From Pyrinomonadaceae bacterium (lineage in GTDB: Bacteria > Acidobacteriota > Blastocatellia > Pyrinomonadales > Pyrinomonadaceae): DNA of 64,000 nt. A model generated the notes under the pieces. That model searched no databases, was not told the DNA's origin, and saw only the letters and a list, made by a program, of their open reading frames with translations. Of the stretch, positions 9,115-18,427 are shown in pieces (the first letter of the stretch is position 1; each line of letters opens with the position of its first letter). The DNA lies in contig DASUNM010000027.1 of the NCBI GenBank assembly GCA_036277115.1, forward strand, positions 744,001-808,000, in the 5' to 3' direction. The position numbers and the translations under genes are program-made.

Positions 9115-10161
9115 ATGCCGCTCAAATCCACAGTGAACGCTGCCGAGTCCGAAGAAGGTAGACGTCCGCTCGTCAGCGTCATCATTCCGACGCACAACTA
9201 CGGCGGGCTAATTGGTGAAACACTGGACAGCCTGCGGGCGCAAACGCTCACCGATTGGGAGTGCATCATTGTCGATGACGGCTCAACTGACAACACGGCC
9301 GAGGTTGTAAAAGCTTATTGCGAACGTGATTCACGAATCAAATATTTTCCTCAGCAGCAAACCCGGCTTCAAGCTGCCGCAAAGAATGTTGGCCTGCAAA
9401 AGAGTGCAGGCCGGCACATTCAGTTCCTCGATGCTGACGATCTACTGGAATCGCATAAATTGGAACGACAGGTGAGCTATCTGGACAGCCATCCCGACGT
9501 TGACCTCGTTTACGGAAGCGCAAACTATTTCACGACGCAAAAAAATGAACACCTAAGCTGGACAATGCCCGACAATCATTCGTGGCCCCAGATTTCCGGC
9601 AGTGGCAGCGCTTTATTGGAATCGCTGGTGCGCAAAAATACCATGGTCATCAGCGCGCCGCTGATGAGGCGCAGCCTGAGCGAAAAAGTTGGCCTGTTCG
9701 ACGAAGGACTGCCACCGGCGGAGGATTGGGATTATTGGCTGCGGTGTGCGCTTGCCGGCGCTCGTTTTCAATTTGCTGAATTGAAAGACACTGGTGTGCT
9801 GATCCGAATTCACTCGACCAGTTCCAGCCAGAATCGCCGGCGAATGCATAAGGCTGGACAGCGGATCCGAAAGAAACTCGCCGGCTCCATCGAAAGCAAG
9901 GAGATCCGCGGGCTTAATCAGGAGCTTCGCGCGCAGGAAGAAGCCGAGTTTGCAGTCAGCCAGCCACATCCGCCAAATTCGTTGAGCGCCACAGTACACC
10001 TGATGAGAGCCACCTGGTTTGCGCCGAGGCTAAGGTGGAAAGCAAAGTTGTTTGCCGGGGCCCTGATCGCGCCTTTTATCTCACCGGGGCGATTAGCAAA
10101 CACGCTCTTTAAACCCATCGTAAAATCGGCGCGGGATTATTCCGCGCAAAGCGGGAGATGA
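9115..10161 (+). CDS. Family 2 glycosyltransferase
   Basis: 348 aa with the GT-A motifs VSVIIPTHNYGG, VDDGSTDNT and the metal-binding LDADD near residue 104, and a PAEDWDYWLR acceptor motif near residue 202. The C-terminal 80 residues are basic and somewhat hydrophobic, which suggests peripheral membrane contact. It is the third GT2/GT4 gene in a row after asnB and probably adds another sugar of the repeat unit. Confidence 0.88.
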   Translation: MPLKSTVNAAESEEGRRPLVSVIIPTHNYGGLIGETLDSLRAQTLTDWECIIVDDGSTDNTAEVVKAYCERDSRIKYFPQQQTRLQAAAKNVGLQKSAGRHIQFLDADDLLESHKLERQVSYLDSHPDVDLVYGSANYFTTQKNEHLSWTMPDNHSWPQISGSGSALLESLVRKNTMVISAPLMRRSLSEKVGLFDEGLPPAEDWDYWLRCALAGARFQFAELKDTGVLIRIHSTSSSQNRRRMHKAGQRIRKKLAGSIESKEIRGLNQELRAQEEAEFAVSQPHPPNSLSATVHLMRATWFAPRLRWKAKLFAGALIAPFISPGRLANTLFKPIVKSARDYSAQSGR

Positions 10162-10270
10162 CTGGCTCAGGATATTAGTCAGGGGCGCGAAAATAAATTT
10201 TTTCGAGGAATGAGATGTTGCTCACCCGGATTTGGGCCGGCCATCACCTTAACAAAGCAGGGAAAGTTTC

Positions 10271-11314
10271 TTGAACCAAGTTGTGAACAGGTTGTCGGTG
10301 GCCATGTGCACTTTTAATGGTGCCCGCTACCTCCAGGCGCAACTGGACAGCATTGCTTCACAAACACGGCCGCCTGACGAGCTGGTGATCTGCGATGATT
10401 GCTCGTCCGACGAGACGATAACGATCATCGAGAACTTCGCCCGTCACTCTTCATTCCCCGTCCATCTGCACCTTAATGATCGGAATCTCGGTTCGACCAG
10501 AAATTTTGAAAAGGCCACCGGGCTCTGTAGCGGCGAACTGATCGTGTTCGCCGATCAGGATGACGTGTGGAAGCCTGAGAAACTTCGTTTGCTCGAAGTC
10601 GAATTCGCAAAGCGTCCGGACGTTGGACTGGTTTTTAGCGATGCCGAAATCGTTGACGAGAAATTGCACCCAGTCGGCCAGCGAATGTGGAACCAGGTGG
10701 GCTTTAGCGAAAAGCAAAGACAATTAATCAGGGAAGGTCGCGCGCTTGATGTGTTGTTGCCCGGGTGGAGCGTGACCGGCGCAACCATGGCTTTCCGCTC
10801 GAAGTTCCGCGATCTTATCCTTCCCATCCCGACGAGTCTTCCCATGATTCACGATGGATGGATTGCGTTGATGGTGGCCGCGGTTGCCGAAGTGGAGTTC
10901 ATCGATGAACCGCTGATCCTCTACCGCCAGCATAGCGAGCAGCAAATCGGCGCCCCGGTCGGACGCGTCAACGAAAAAACGGGAGTGCCTCTGGTTGAGG
11001 TTATCCAACGTGCCGCAAACCAACAGAATTCCTATTCCGAACTAACGGCAATTATCGACGTGGTGAGCCAAAGACTGGGTCGGGCAGATAATTTAATGGT
11101 CCCGAGAGAGACGCTGGCCGATCTCGAAAGCCGGCGCAGGCATTTACGTGCGCGCAGTGAGCTCCCGGCCACGCTTACGGGCAGATTCGCGGTGGTGTTG
11201 AAAGAGCTAACTTCGGGGCGCTACCATCGTTACTCAAATGGCTTTGCCAGCGCCTCTAAAGATCTGGTTAGAGGCGACCGCGGCGCTAATCAAAGCCTAA
11301 AGCTGAAAGCGTAG
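10271..11314 (+). CDS. Family 2 glycosyltransferase, TTG start
   Basis: 347 aa. The motifs are SVAMCTFNGARYL, CDDCSSDET and ADQDDVWKPEKL, the layout of WbbL/rhamnosyl-type GT2 enzymes. A TTG start at 10271 is supported by AGGGAAAG about 5 bases upstream; no ATG lies near the start of the conserved domain. It is separated from the previous GT2 by 109 bases without a visible signal and is convergent with the next gene, so it ends this same-strand run. Confidence 0.87.
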   Translation: MNQVVNRLSVAMCTFNGARYLQAQLDSIASQTRPPDELVICDDCSSDETITIIENFARHSSFPVHLHLNDRNLGSTRNFEKATGLCSGELIVFADQDDVWKPEKLRLLEVEFAKRPDVGLVFSDAEIVDEKLHPVGQRMWNQVGFSEKQRQLIREGRALDVLLPGWSVTGATMAFRSKFRDLILPIPTSLPMIHDGWIALMVAAVAEVEFIDEPLILYRQHSEQQIGAPVGRVNEKTGVPLVEVIQRAANQQNSYSELTAIIDVVSQRLGRADNLMVPRETLADLESRRRHLRARSELPATLTGRFAVVLKELTSGRYHRYSNGFASASKDLVRGDRGANQSLKLKA

Positions 11315-11323
11315 GCGGCCGGA

Positions 11324-12418
11324 CTACTTACCGATTATTTGATCAAGGTTGCGCGCAAGCTGTTCGACGTTAACAAACAGATCTGCCGTGTGTGCGTCTT
11401 CACCATCTGGCAAGGGATCGCACGTCTGGTAAAAATATTTCAGGTTGAGGGCGGAAGCCAGAGTGAAATAACAATTATTAACCCGGTCGGTCTTGTGACG
11501 AAGCTCCAGCACGCTACCTCCCGATTGCAGGAAGAGCATGTTAGTCAAACCCGCCCCGTGATTTGAGACTAGATAGCGGGTTTGTGAAAACAATCTTACT
11601 TGCTCAGCGAAGCCTAAGTCTTCGGCGTGAATTATCTCAAAATCAAATTTGCGCAAAGCTGCGCTGACTTCAGCTTCATTCACGATCCGTCTTTTCGGCG
11701 CGTGCGCGCGACTAATATAAACTCTCCTGGCAAGTGCGGAGGGTTCAGTAAAGTAATCGAGTAATTGCTTGCGAACGCCGCGAATTATCTCTTCGCGAAA
11801 ATGTCCTGAAGGAGCGATGGGCGTCGGGAGCAGGAGCCGTTTGCATCTGACTACTTCATGAGGTGCAATGAACTCTACGTTTTGCACGTCAAAACTCTTT
11901 AAAGAAGCTTGCACGTAATCAAATTGGGCATAGTGATGAGGCAAAAGTAAGATCTCATCCTGCAAATTCGCGCGAATCAGCGTGAGCCGGCTGAGCGCGT
12001 CCGAAAGCCAATGGAAATAACCACTGCTCCACTGATCAACGATCCAGAAGGCCGTCTTATCGAGCTTTCGAGTTTTTCTTAAAAGATAGTTGCTGGCGAT
12101 AAACTTAACTCTGCTGCGTTTCTTCCACTCGTCAAGCAGAAAAGGGAAAGCAAAGGATTCTTTAAGAATCTTTCCGTCTTTGAACAACAACCCGTCAGAG
12201 CTGATTCGGACGTCGTGCAATTCCAGAAGAGACGTCTCTGGGATAACTTTTTCCAGTTCGTGTGCGAACAGTTGCCGATCGTTTTCGTCGAAATTCAGCG
12301 GAAGCCGGCGCGAGACCATTTGCGGCTTCAGGATTGGATCAGAGGCGTTCAACTGTCGCATTCCCATGACTTTTGCTCGGGATCCTGCGGGTTTCACAAC
12401 CAGCTTGAGTGGCATCAC
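11324..12418 (-). CDS. Glycosyltransferase family 61 protein (DUF563)
   Basis: 364 aa, starting at GTG (an ATG follows as codon 2). The central region has WSSGYFHWLSDALSRL and LLLP; later come RVYISRAHAPKRRIVNE and VSNHGAGLTNMLFL, which are the hallmarks of the DUF563/GT61 family (capsule and plant xylan-type transferases). It lies on the opposite strand to most of the cluster and diverges from the next gene. The linked sugar is unknown. Confidence 0.82.
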   Translation of the reverse strand: MMPLKLVVKPAGSRAKVMGMRQLNASDPILKPQMVSRRLPLNFDENDRQLFAHELEKVIPETSLLELHDVRISSDGLLFKDGKILKESFAFPFLLDEWKKRSRVKFIASNYLLRKTRKLDKTAFWIVDQWSSGYFHWLSDALSRLTLIRANLQDEILLLPHHYAQFDYVQASLKSFDVQNVEFIAPHEVVRCKRLLLPTPIAPSGHFREEIIRGVRKQLLDYFTEPSALARRVYISRAHAPKRRIVNEAEVSAALRKFDFEIIHAEDLGFAEQVRLFSQTRYLVSNHGAGLTNMLFLQSGGSVLELRHKTDRVNNCYFTLASALNLKYFYQTCDPLPDGEDAHTADLFVNVEQLARNLDQIIGK

Positions 12419-12569
12419 TTTAACATGCCTGGCGTCGGGTGCTTATCGTTGCTCTACATCGCCGCCAGCCTGCGATAGAATTTGGAGCAATATTGGTCAG
12501 GCATGCCACGCTTCCTCGCCAACATTGCAATCTGTCCGAGAACGAACGCAGTTCAAGGAGTGAACGACC

Positions 12570-13547
12570 GTGAAGAATTTAGTGCTGGGATTGGTAAAGA
12601 ATTATAGCTTCGAGCAGATCCGCCCCTTTGTGGCCTCTCTCCGCTCGACGGGATACGACGGCGACATCTGCCTGATGCATTCGGACATCGATCAAGACAG
12701 TCTGGATGCTCTGCGCCAATATGACGTGATCCTAACTCCGTTTACGATGGGCCGCATAAATCTGGGTTTCAGGCGGGTACATTTTTGTACTCTGCTCAGT
12801 AAGATTTCCCAGAGCCCTTTGAATCGCGTTTATCCGATTTATCGACTTTATGCCCGCATGGTCGGCTGGCTGTCTGATCGAAAACCCGATCCCGCGCTCG
12901 CCAAATGCCGGCTGGCTGCCGCAACCTTCAACGTTTATTGCGTGCGCTATCCGCTCTATTACCTTTTTCTCTCACAGAATCGCGGCAAGTACGACAAGGT
13001 AATGCTCGCCGATGTGCGAGACGTCATCTTCCAGCGCGACCCATTTGATTTTGACTCACCGGCCGAGCTCAATTGTTTTCTTGAAGATGATCGTCAGGTG
13101 ATTGCCGACTGTCCTTACAACTCAAACTGGTTGCGAAGCGGTTTTGGTGAAGAGACCTTGCGGGCCTTTGGCGGTAAACTGGTTTCCTGTTCCGGAGTCA
13201 CCGTCGGAAGTTATGACGCGATCATGCGCTATCTTGAGCTGATGGTCGACGAGATGGTGCAGCTCAAATCTCATCCGGCCGGAATGGATCAGGGCGTGCA
13301 CAACTATCTGCTCTATATGGGCAAGCTAAACGGCGCTCACGTGTTTCCCAACGGCGCTGCTCCGGTGTTGACCATGGGCAAGACAGTCGATCTCCCCACA
13401 CCTATCGACGATGAAGGCCGCGTCCTTAATAACGACGGCAGCGTGGCGAACGTCCTTCACCAATACGACCGTCACATTGAACTTGGCAAGCTGGAATTAG
13501 ATGAGACCGGCGGCCGCACGCGAGTTCGAAGTCTCGTCACAAGCTGA
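12570..13547 (+). CDS. Putative GT-A-like glycosyltransferase, unassigned family
   Basis: 325 aa, starting at GTG with a clear AAGGAG 9 bases upstream. I do not recognise a named family. The N-terminus (LVLGLVKNYSFEQIRPFV) and the central VMLADVRDVIFQRDPF look like a nucleotide-sugar fold with a D-x-R-D metal motif. GMDQGVHNYLL resembles the acceptor side of hexosyltransferases that use D-Q-x-x-x-N. No signal peptide is seen. Its place between GT61 and FkbM genes supports a role in glycan assembly, but this is inference. Confidence 0.6.
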   Translation: MKNLVLGLVKNYSFEQIRPFVASLRSTGYDGDICLMHSDIDQDSLDALRQYDVILTPFTMGRINLGFRRVHFCTLLSKISQSPLNRVYPIYRLYARMVGWLSDRKPDPALAKCRLAAATFNVYCVRYPLYYLFLSQNRGKYDKVMLADVRDVIFQRDPFDFDSPAELNCFLEDDRQVIADCPYNSNWLRSGFGEETLRAFGGKLVSCSGVTVGSYDAIMRYLELMVDEMVQLKSHPAGMDQGVHNYLLYMGKLNGAHVFPNGAAPVLTMGKTVDLPTPIDDEGRVLNNDGSVANVLHQYDRHIELGKLELDETGGRTRVRSLVTS

Positions 13548-13612
13548 CAAGGGAATTTGGTTTTCCAGTCGCGTCGGTTTCTGACTGGAACGCGACCCAT
13601 CTCGTCCCATCT

Positions 13613-14410
13613 CTAGTTGAAAGATTCGTTGCTCAAAAGCGTAGAATCAGCGCGCAAAAAAATCAGGTCCGACTGCCACAATGCATTATCAAGAGGCCTT
13701 CTGATAAACGAACAGATGTCATAGACACGAAAGTTGCGCTCCGCCATGAACTGGAGCACCTCATTCACCAGCGGCGCCCCCTTGTTTACTCCCATCAGCG
13801 AGACTTCCATCAAAACCGCTTGCGCATTTTGCAGCGTGGAGTGTGCGCCCTTCAGAACTTCGAGCTCATAACCCTGGACGTCAAGCTTCAGAAAATCCAC
13901 TTTTTCAAAGCCGGCTTCCCGGGAAACGCTATCCAAAGGCCGCATAGGATATTCGGCGGTCGATCGCGGAATGCTGCTTTGTTCGAACATGACAGACGAG
14001 CCGGTTTCAAGTTCATAAAACTGAACGCGGTCGCGGGACTCAGCTCCCAGCAAGCTTATTCGGTACGCCACGTCGCCCTGAAATTGCGCGCAAACTTGCC
14101 GCAGATCATTTTCCCTGAGAGTTTGCGCCTCGATCATCAACACCTTCGCTTCGGGAAAGATTGATTTCACCATCTTCGTCCAGCCGCCAACGTATGCGCC
14201 CACGTCAACGATTTGCGCGGGACAGAATCCGAGCGCCCGCATGTTTCGCAAGCTTGATTCAATCGACGCGATTTGGAAGGCCCTTCGGGTTTCATCGCGC
14301 TGACGATCCGACATCAGGGCGTAGCCGCTTCTGAAAAGGCCCCGCTTGAGCGGCTCGGGAACAATTCTTCGGGCCATTGCCTTCAGGATTTCGACGGGTT
14401 TTGAGCTCAT
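13613..14410 (-). CDS. FkbM family methyltransferase
   Basis: 265 aa. Motif I is AQIVDVGAYVGGW near residue 62; VDFLKLDVQGYELEVLKG is the FkbM signature, and ADSTLL follows near the end. FkbM enzymes O-methylate sugars or polyketides with SAM. The gene is convergent with the GT-A-like gene and divergent from the next GT2, so it is a single unit inside the polysaccharide locus. Its substrate cannot be told. Confidence 0.87.
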   Translation of the reverse strand: MSSKPVEILKAMARRIVPEPLKRGLFRSGYALMSDRQRDETRRAFQIASIESSLRNMRALGFCPAQIVDVGAYVGGWTKMVKSIFPEAKVLMIEAQTLRENDLRQVCAQFQGDVAYRISLLGAESRDRVQFYELETGSSVMFEQSSIPRSTAEYPMRPLDSVSREAGFEKVDFLKLDVQGYELEVLKGAHSTLQNAQAVLMEVSLMGVNKGAPLVNEVLQFMAERNFRVYDICSFIRRPLDNALWQSDLIFLRADSTLLSNESFN

Positions 14411-14595
14411 GGGCTACAGGTACGAACGGCGACTTACCTCTTGAATGCCAATTGAAATCAGAGAGCCGGCTGCGAAGAACGGTTAATTTACTTCAAAAGC
14501 TCTTTCTGCAACAATCATGACTCGGGAATGATTCAATCAGACCATCAGGATGCCACGTCATCCGGAGCGTAAACATCCCTCAGCGTTTTGGGCCA

Positions 14596-15546
14596 ATGAC
14601 AACCCAATTATCTTTCATTATCGTTAATTGGAATGGCGGCGAATTGCTGCGCCAATGTATCGAAAGCGTGGCCCGGTTTCCGCCCAGCGTACCTTTCGAT
14701 ATTTTCGTTGTCGATAACGCCTCGTCTGACGACAGCGTGAAGTGGCTGAAATCTGAGGGGCTGGCTGCGCACGTCCCAGCTAAACTGCACCTAATCGAGA
14801 ATTCTGAAAACGTCGGGTTCAGCCGGGCGAACAATCAGGCCATTGCCGAGAGCAAGTCCGACATGTTGTTCCTGCTCAATCCGGACACTCAGGTGACCGA
14901 AGGCGCCATCGACACTCTCATAAACACTTTGCATCTCGACGAGCGCATCGGCGCCTGCGGACCGCGTTTGTTGAATCCGGATGGCAGTTTGCAGCACAGC
15001 GTGTGGCGTAATCCGCCCACGCCATGGGAGATTCTGACTGCGGGTCTGGGTCTTTGGCGGTTGCTGCCAAAGAGGTTACGTGGTGAACTGCTGCTGGGCG
15101 GACATTGGGATCACGCGCGGCGGCGGGATGTCCCGATGCTCTTTGGCGCGGCGCTGCTGGCGCGACGCGAAATGATTGACGATGTGGGCTCGCTTGATGA
15201 ACGTTTCCACATGTACGCTGAGGATAATGAGTGGTGCCTGCGCATGAGACGCGGCGGTTGGCGGGTAGTGTTCGAGCCTGACGCCGAAATCGTCCATCAA
15301 GGCAGTCCATTTTCTCTGCAACGCTGGGGAACTCTTGGCAAGCTGCGCGCACAAACTGAATCCAGCCTGGATTTTCAACGACGATGCTTATCGCGAATTC
15401 ACGCCATCGGGAACCTTGCCGCTGGCAGTCTGGTGATGTTTTTTCATAAGATCTGGCGGACCAGTCGCAGCCGGCCTCGTGAGGAGATTCAGCTATTGCT
15501 GGACATATATCTCGCCGGCCTCCGGCAAACGCGGAGCGGAACCTGA
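14596..15546 (+). CDS. Family 2 glycosyltransferase, WbbL-like
   Basis: 316 aa. The motifs are SFIIVNWNGGELLRQC, VDNASSDDS, FSRANNQA and the metal site NPDTQVTEGA, followed by MYAEDNEWCLRMRRGGW. This is the pattern of rhamnosyltransferase-like GT2 enzymes such as WbbL and GtrB-independent O-antigen transferases. It is followed 18 bases later by gmd, so donor synthesis and transfer may be coupled, possibly with a GDP-deoxysugar. That pairing is inference. Confidence 0.86.
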   Translation: MTTQLSFIIVNWNGGELLRQCIESVARFPPSVPFDIFVVDNASSDDSVKWLKSEGLAAHVPAKLHLIENSENVGFSRANNQAIAESKSDMLFLLNPDTQVTEGAIDTLINTLHLDERIGACGPRLLNPDGSLQHSVWRNPPTPWEILTAGLGLWRLLPKRLRGELLLGGHWDHARRRDVPMLFGAALLARREMIDDVGSLDERFHMYAEDNEWCLRMRRGGWRVVFEPDAEIVHQGSPFSLQRWGTLGKLRAQTESSLDFQRRCLSRIHAIGNLAAGSLVMFFHKIWRTSRSRPREEIQLLLDIYLAGLRQTRSGT

Positions 15547-15564
15547 TTCCTTAATAAAACTAAA

Positions 15565-16554
15565 ATGAAAGCCTTGATTACTGGGATAACGGGCCAGGAC
15601 GGAAGTTATCTCGCTGAGCACCTGCTCGACCTCGGTTACGAGGTGCACGGCTTGGTTCGGCGCGTGGCGATGGAAGATCCCCAGCGCCGCTTCACGCGAA
15701 TCTCACACTTGCTCGACAAAGTGATGTTGCACCCCGCGAGCCTGGAAAGTTATCCAAGCATATTCAACGTCGTCAGCCGCAACCAATTCGACGAGTGTTA
15801 CCATCTGGCCGCGCAATCGTTCGTTGCCGAAAGCTTTGCCGACGGTTTTTCGACAATGAACACAAACATCAACGGCACGCACTACATTCTGGCAGCGCTG
15901 CGTGAGCTTCAACCACGCTGCCGCTTTTATTTCGCCGGTTCGTCAGAAATGTTCGGCAAGGTGCGCGAAGTACCCCAGAAAGAAACCACGCCGTTTCATC
16001 CGCGCTCGCCGTACGGCATCAGCAAAGTTGCCGGTTTCGATCTCACGCGTAATTACCGCGAAGCCTACGACATGTTCTGCGTCAGCGGCATATCGTTCAA
16101 TCACGAAAGCCCGCGTCGCGGATTCGAATTTGTAACCCGGAAAATCACCGCGGCGGTGGCGCGCATCAAAGCCGGCCAGCAGAAGGATCTCAGTCTTGGT
16201 AACCTTGAAGCGCGGCGCGACTGGGGACACGCAAAGGATTACGTGCGCGCAATGTACCTGATGTTGCAGCAGGACACGCCTGACGATTTTGTGGTTGCCA
16301 GTGGCGCATCGCACACCGTACGGCAGTTTTGTGAATTAGCGTTCGGGCAGGCGGGCCTTGATTACCGCGACTATGTGGTGCAGGACGATCGCTTCTATCG
16401 CCCCGCGGAAGTCGAATCGTTGATTGGCGACGCAACGAAGGCGCGCACCGTTTTGGGCTGGGCGCCGGAACATGATTTCGAGGCACTTGTGAAAGACATG
16501 GTTAGTCACGACATCGCTACGGTTTCCAATTCAGCAGCTGCTGTCACGGCGTAA
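15565..16554 (+). CDS. gmd: GDP-mannose 4,6-dehydratase
   Basis: 329 aa, an extended SDR enzyme. GITGQDGSYL at residue 7 is the NAD(P)-binding glycine motif; SSEMFG and SPYGISK contain the catalytic Ser/Thr-Glu and Tyr-x3-Lys; NHESPRRGFEFVTRKI and NLEARRDWGHAKDYV are characteristic of Gmd. It makes GDP-4-keto-6-deoxymannose, the precursor of GDP-fucose, GDP-rhamnose or GDP-perosamine. The partner reductase or aminotransferase is not in the window. It is shorter than the roughly 370 aa of enterobacterial Gmd. Confidence 0.92.
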   Translation: MKALITGITGQDGSYLAEHLLDLGYEVHGLVRRVAMEDPQRRFTRISHLLDKVMLHPASLESYPSIFNVVSRNQFDECYHLAAQSFVAESFADGFSTMNTNINGTHYILAALRELQPRCRFYFAGSSEMFGKVREVPQKETTPFHPRSPYGISKVAGFDLTRNYREAYDMFCVSGISFNHESPRRGFEFVTRKITAAVARIKAGQQKDLSLGNLEARRDWGHAKDYVRAMYLMLQQDTPDDFVVASGASHTVRQFCELAFGQAGLDYRDYVVQDDRFYRPAEVESLIGDATKARTVLGWAPEHDFEALVKDMVSHDIATVSNSAAAVTA

Positions 16555-16590
16555 TTCGTCACATCTCGCCGAGCATTAACTACCTAAAGC

Positions 16591-18108
16591 ATGCACTACC
16601 ACTTAATCGGCATCTGCGGAACTGCGATGGCTTCGCTTGCGGGAATGCTGCAAGCGCGCGGCCATCACGTGACTGGCTCCGATGAGCACGTCTATCCGCC
16701 GATGTCCACGATGCTCGAGAGTCTGGGCATTCCGATCATGCGTGGCTACAAACCGGCGCATCTGTATTTCTCCCCTCTCCGCGAGCGGAGAGGGGTTGGG
16801 GGAGAGGTCGACAACTCCGTTAACCCCACCCCTAACCCCTCCCCGCTTGCGGTGAGGGGAATACCTGATTGCGTCATCGTAGGGAATGCGATCCCGCGTG
16901 GCAATCCCGAAGTTGAAGAGACATTGAACCGGCGGCTTGTTTATCGATCTCAAGCTGAAGTCGTCAAAGAAGAGTTCATTCGCGGCCGCCGGTCTCTGGT
17001 AATCGCCGGCACGCATGGCAAGACAACTACGACAAGTCTGGCCGCCTGGGTAATCGATCAGTGCGGCCTGAATCCGTCGTTTCTGGTCGGGGGCGTGGTG
17101 CAGAATTTCGGCGTCAGCTTTCGCGTGCGCGAAAGCGACTACTTCATCATCGAAGGCGATGAATACGACACGGCCTACTTCGACAAAGGTCCGAAGTTCA
17201 TGCACTACCTGCCCGAAATCGCCGTGGTCAACAATATCGAATTCGATCACGCGGACATTTACAAAGATCTCGATGCGGTGAAACTGGCATTCCGGCGGTT
17301 AATGAATCTGGTCCCCGGCAACGGAAAGTTGATTGCCGGCTGGGACAGTCCGCACGTGCGTGACGTCGTCGGGTCTTTTGGTGAGAAGCTTTTCACCCAA
17401 CTGGAAACGTTTGGCACCTGCGAAGATGCGAAGTGGCAGGCGCGCGACATTCGTTACGCCGGCGGCATGACACACTTTAGGGTTCTCCGTGAAGGAGCGC
17501 CGTGGGCCGAGTTTCAGACGCCGATAATCGGTGAGTTCAACGTAAGAAATTGTCTGGCGGTGATCATCGCCGCTGACGCCTGGGGCGCAGACCGCAAATC
17601 GATCTCTGACGCCCTCGCGAGCTTCCAAAGCGTCCGTCGCCGCTGTGAAGTGCGCGGGGAAGTAAGCGGCGTAACTATCATCGACGATTTTGCCCACCAT
17701 CCCACGGCGGTGCGCGAGACTCTTGCGGCGCTGCGCACGAAGTACGCCGGCCGCCGGCTGGTGGCCGTGTTCGAACCGCGTTCGCGCACGTCCTGTCACG
17801 CCACCTTTCAGGACCTTTATGTTGATGCCTTCGCGCCGGCTGATTACGTGATTGTCTCGCGCGTTTACGATGCGCAGCGCGCGGCTGAAATGGGTGGAGT
17901 GCTCGACATTGAAAGACTGATTGAAGACATCGCGGCGACGGGCAAACCATCCCACGCCATCACTGAAGTCGATGACATCGTCGCGCAGTTGCGTAAAGAG
18001 GCTCGCTCAGGCGATGTGATCGCGGTCATGTCGAATGGCGGGTTCGGTGGAATTCACGAGAAGCTGCTCACGGCGCTGTCAGAGCCATCTGCGGTAGCGG
18101 GTGGTTAA
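16591..18108 (+). CDS. mpl: UDP-N-acetylmuramate:tripeptide ligase Mpl, with in-frame repeat insertion
   Basis: 505 aa. HLIGICGTAMASLAGML and YPPMSTMLE open the Rossmann domain; GTHGKTTTT near residue 145 is the ATP P-loop; VEFD-like NNIEFDHADIY and DDFAHHPTA follow as in Mpl. The enzyme ligates recycled L-Ala-gamma-D-Glu-mDAP to UDP-MurNAc in the cytoplasm. Residues 61-90 are encoded exactly by a 90-bp palindromic repeat that interrupts the region between GYKPAHL and PDCVIVGNA, which are close together in ordinary Mpl. The rest of the protein looks intact, so it may still work. It begins 36 bases after gmd. Confidence 0.92.
   Translation: MHYHLIGICGTAMASLAGMLQARGHHVTGSDEHVYPPMSTMLESLGIPIMRGYKPAHLYFSPLRERRGVGGEVDNSVNPTPNPSPLAVRGIPDCVIVGNAIPRGNPEVEETLNRRLVYRSQAEVVKEEFIRGRRSLVIAGTHGKTTTTSLAAWVIDQCGLNPSFLVGGVVQNFGVSFRVRESDYFIIEGDEYDTAYFDKGPKFMHYLPEIAVVNNIEFDHADIYKDLDAVKLAFRRLMNLVPGNGKLIAGWDSPHVRDVVGSFGEKLFTQLETFGTCEDAKWQARDIRYAGGMTHFRVLREGAPWAEFQTPIIGEFNVRNCLAVIIAADAWGADRKSISDALASFQSVRRRCEVRGEVSGVTIIDDFAHHPTAVRETLAALRTKYAGRRLVAVFEPRSRTSCHATFQDLYVDAFAPADYVIVSRVYDAQRAAEMGGVLDIERLIEDIAATGKPSHAITEVDDIVAQLRKEARSGDVIAVMSNGGFGGIHEKLLTALSEPSAVAGG
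16771..16860 (+). repeat. 90-bp double-hairpin repeat inserted in frame in mpl
   Basis: The element has a first hairpin with an 11-bp perfect stem (CCCCTCTCCGC against GCGGAGAGGGG), a linker, and a second imperfect hairpin built on CCCCTCCCCGC. It covers codons 61-90 without a stop or frameshift. A relative, 87 bp long, lies between genes at 44905-44991 in the same orientation. Confidence 0.9.
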
Positions 18109-18427
18109 TCTATGCGCCGCCGCGAAACTTTCTTACGTTGTTCACAGGCTTTACCTCAAAAGTCTTCTGACGCCAGGCACTAACCGTTCTCATTCACACC
18201 GAGGCTTTAGCCCGGTATCACGCTTCGCATCAACAACCAGAAACGGTTAAAACGTTTCACGGATCGATCACCGCGCTAAAGCGACGGCCTGAACTTTTTG
18301 AACTAGGGCAGGAAAATTCGTGGATCCGGCGGGATTTCGCTCCTCATCCAAACCCAACTTGGTGTAAATTAGGGCCCCCGGGCAACGCTACCGGTTGCAG
18401 CCCAAAGCAACCTCAGGAGAAATACTC
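18109..18427. other. Intergenic region with a decayed inverted-repeat element
   Basis: No gene is supported in these 319 bases. They hold a degenerate copy (18189-18294) of the inverted-repeat family seen at 31394-31589, and the ribosome site of the next gene (AGGAGA at 18415-18420). No convincing promoter is visible. Confidence 0.7.
18189..18294. repeat. Degenerate copy of the CACACCGGGCTTTAGCCCGG inverted repeat
   Basis: The left end TCATTCACACCGAGGCTTTA matches the left end of the 31394-31589 element with one extra base, and the inner AAACGGTTAAAACGTTT resembles its inner repeat. The right end is worn (CACCGCGCTAAAGCGACGG). It is about half the length of the intact copy. Confidence 0.7.
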
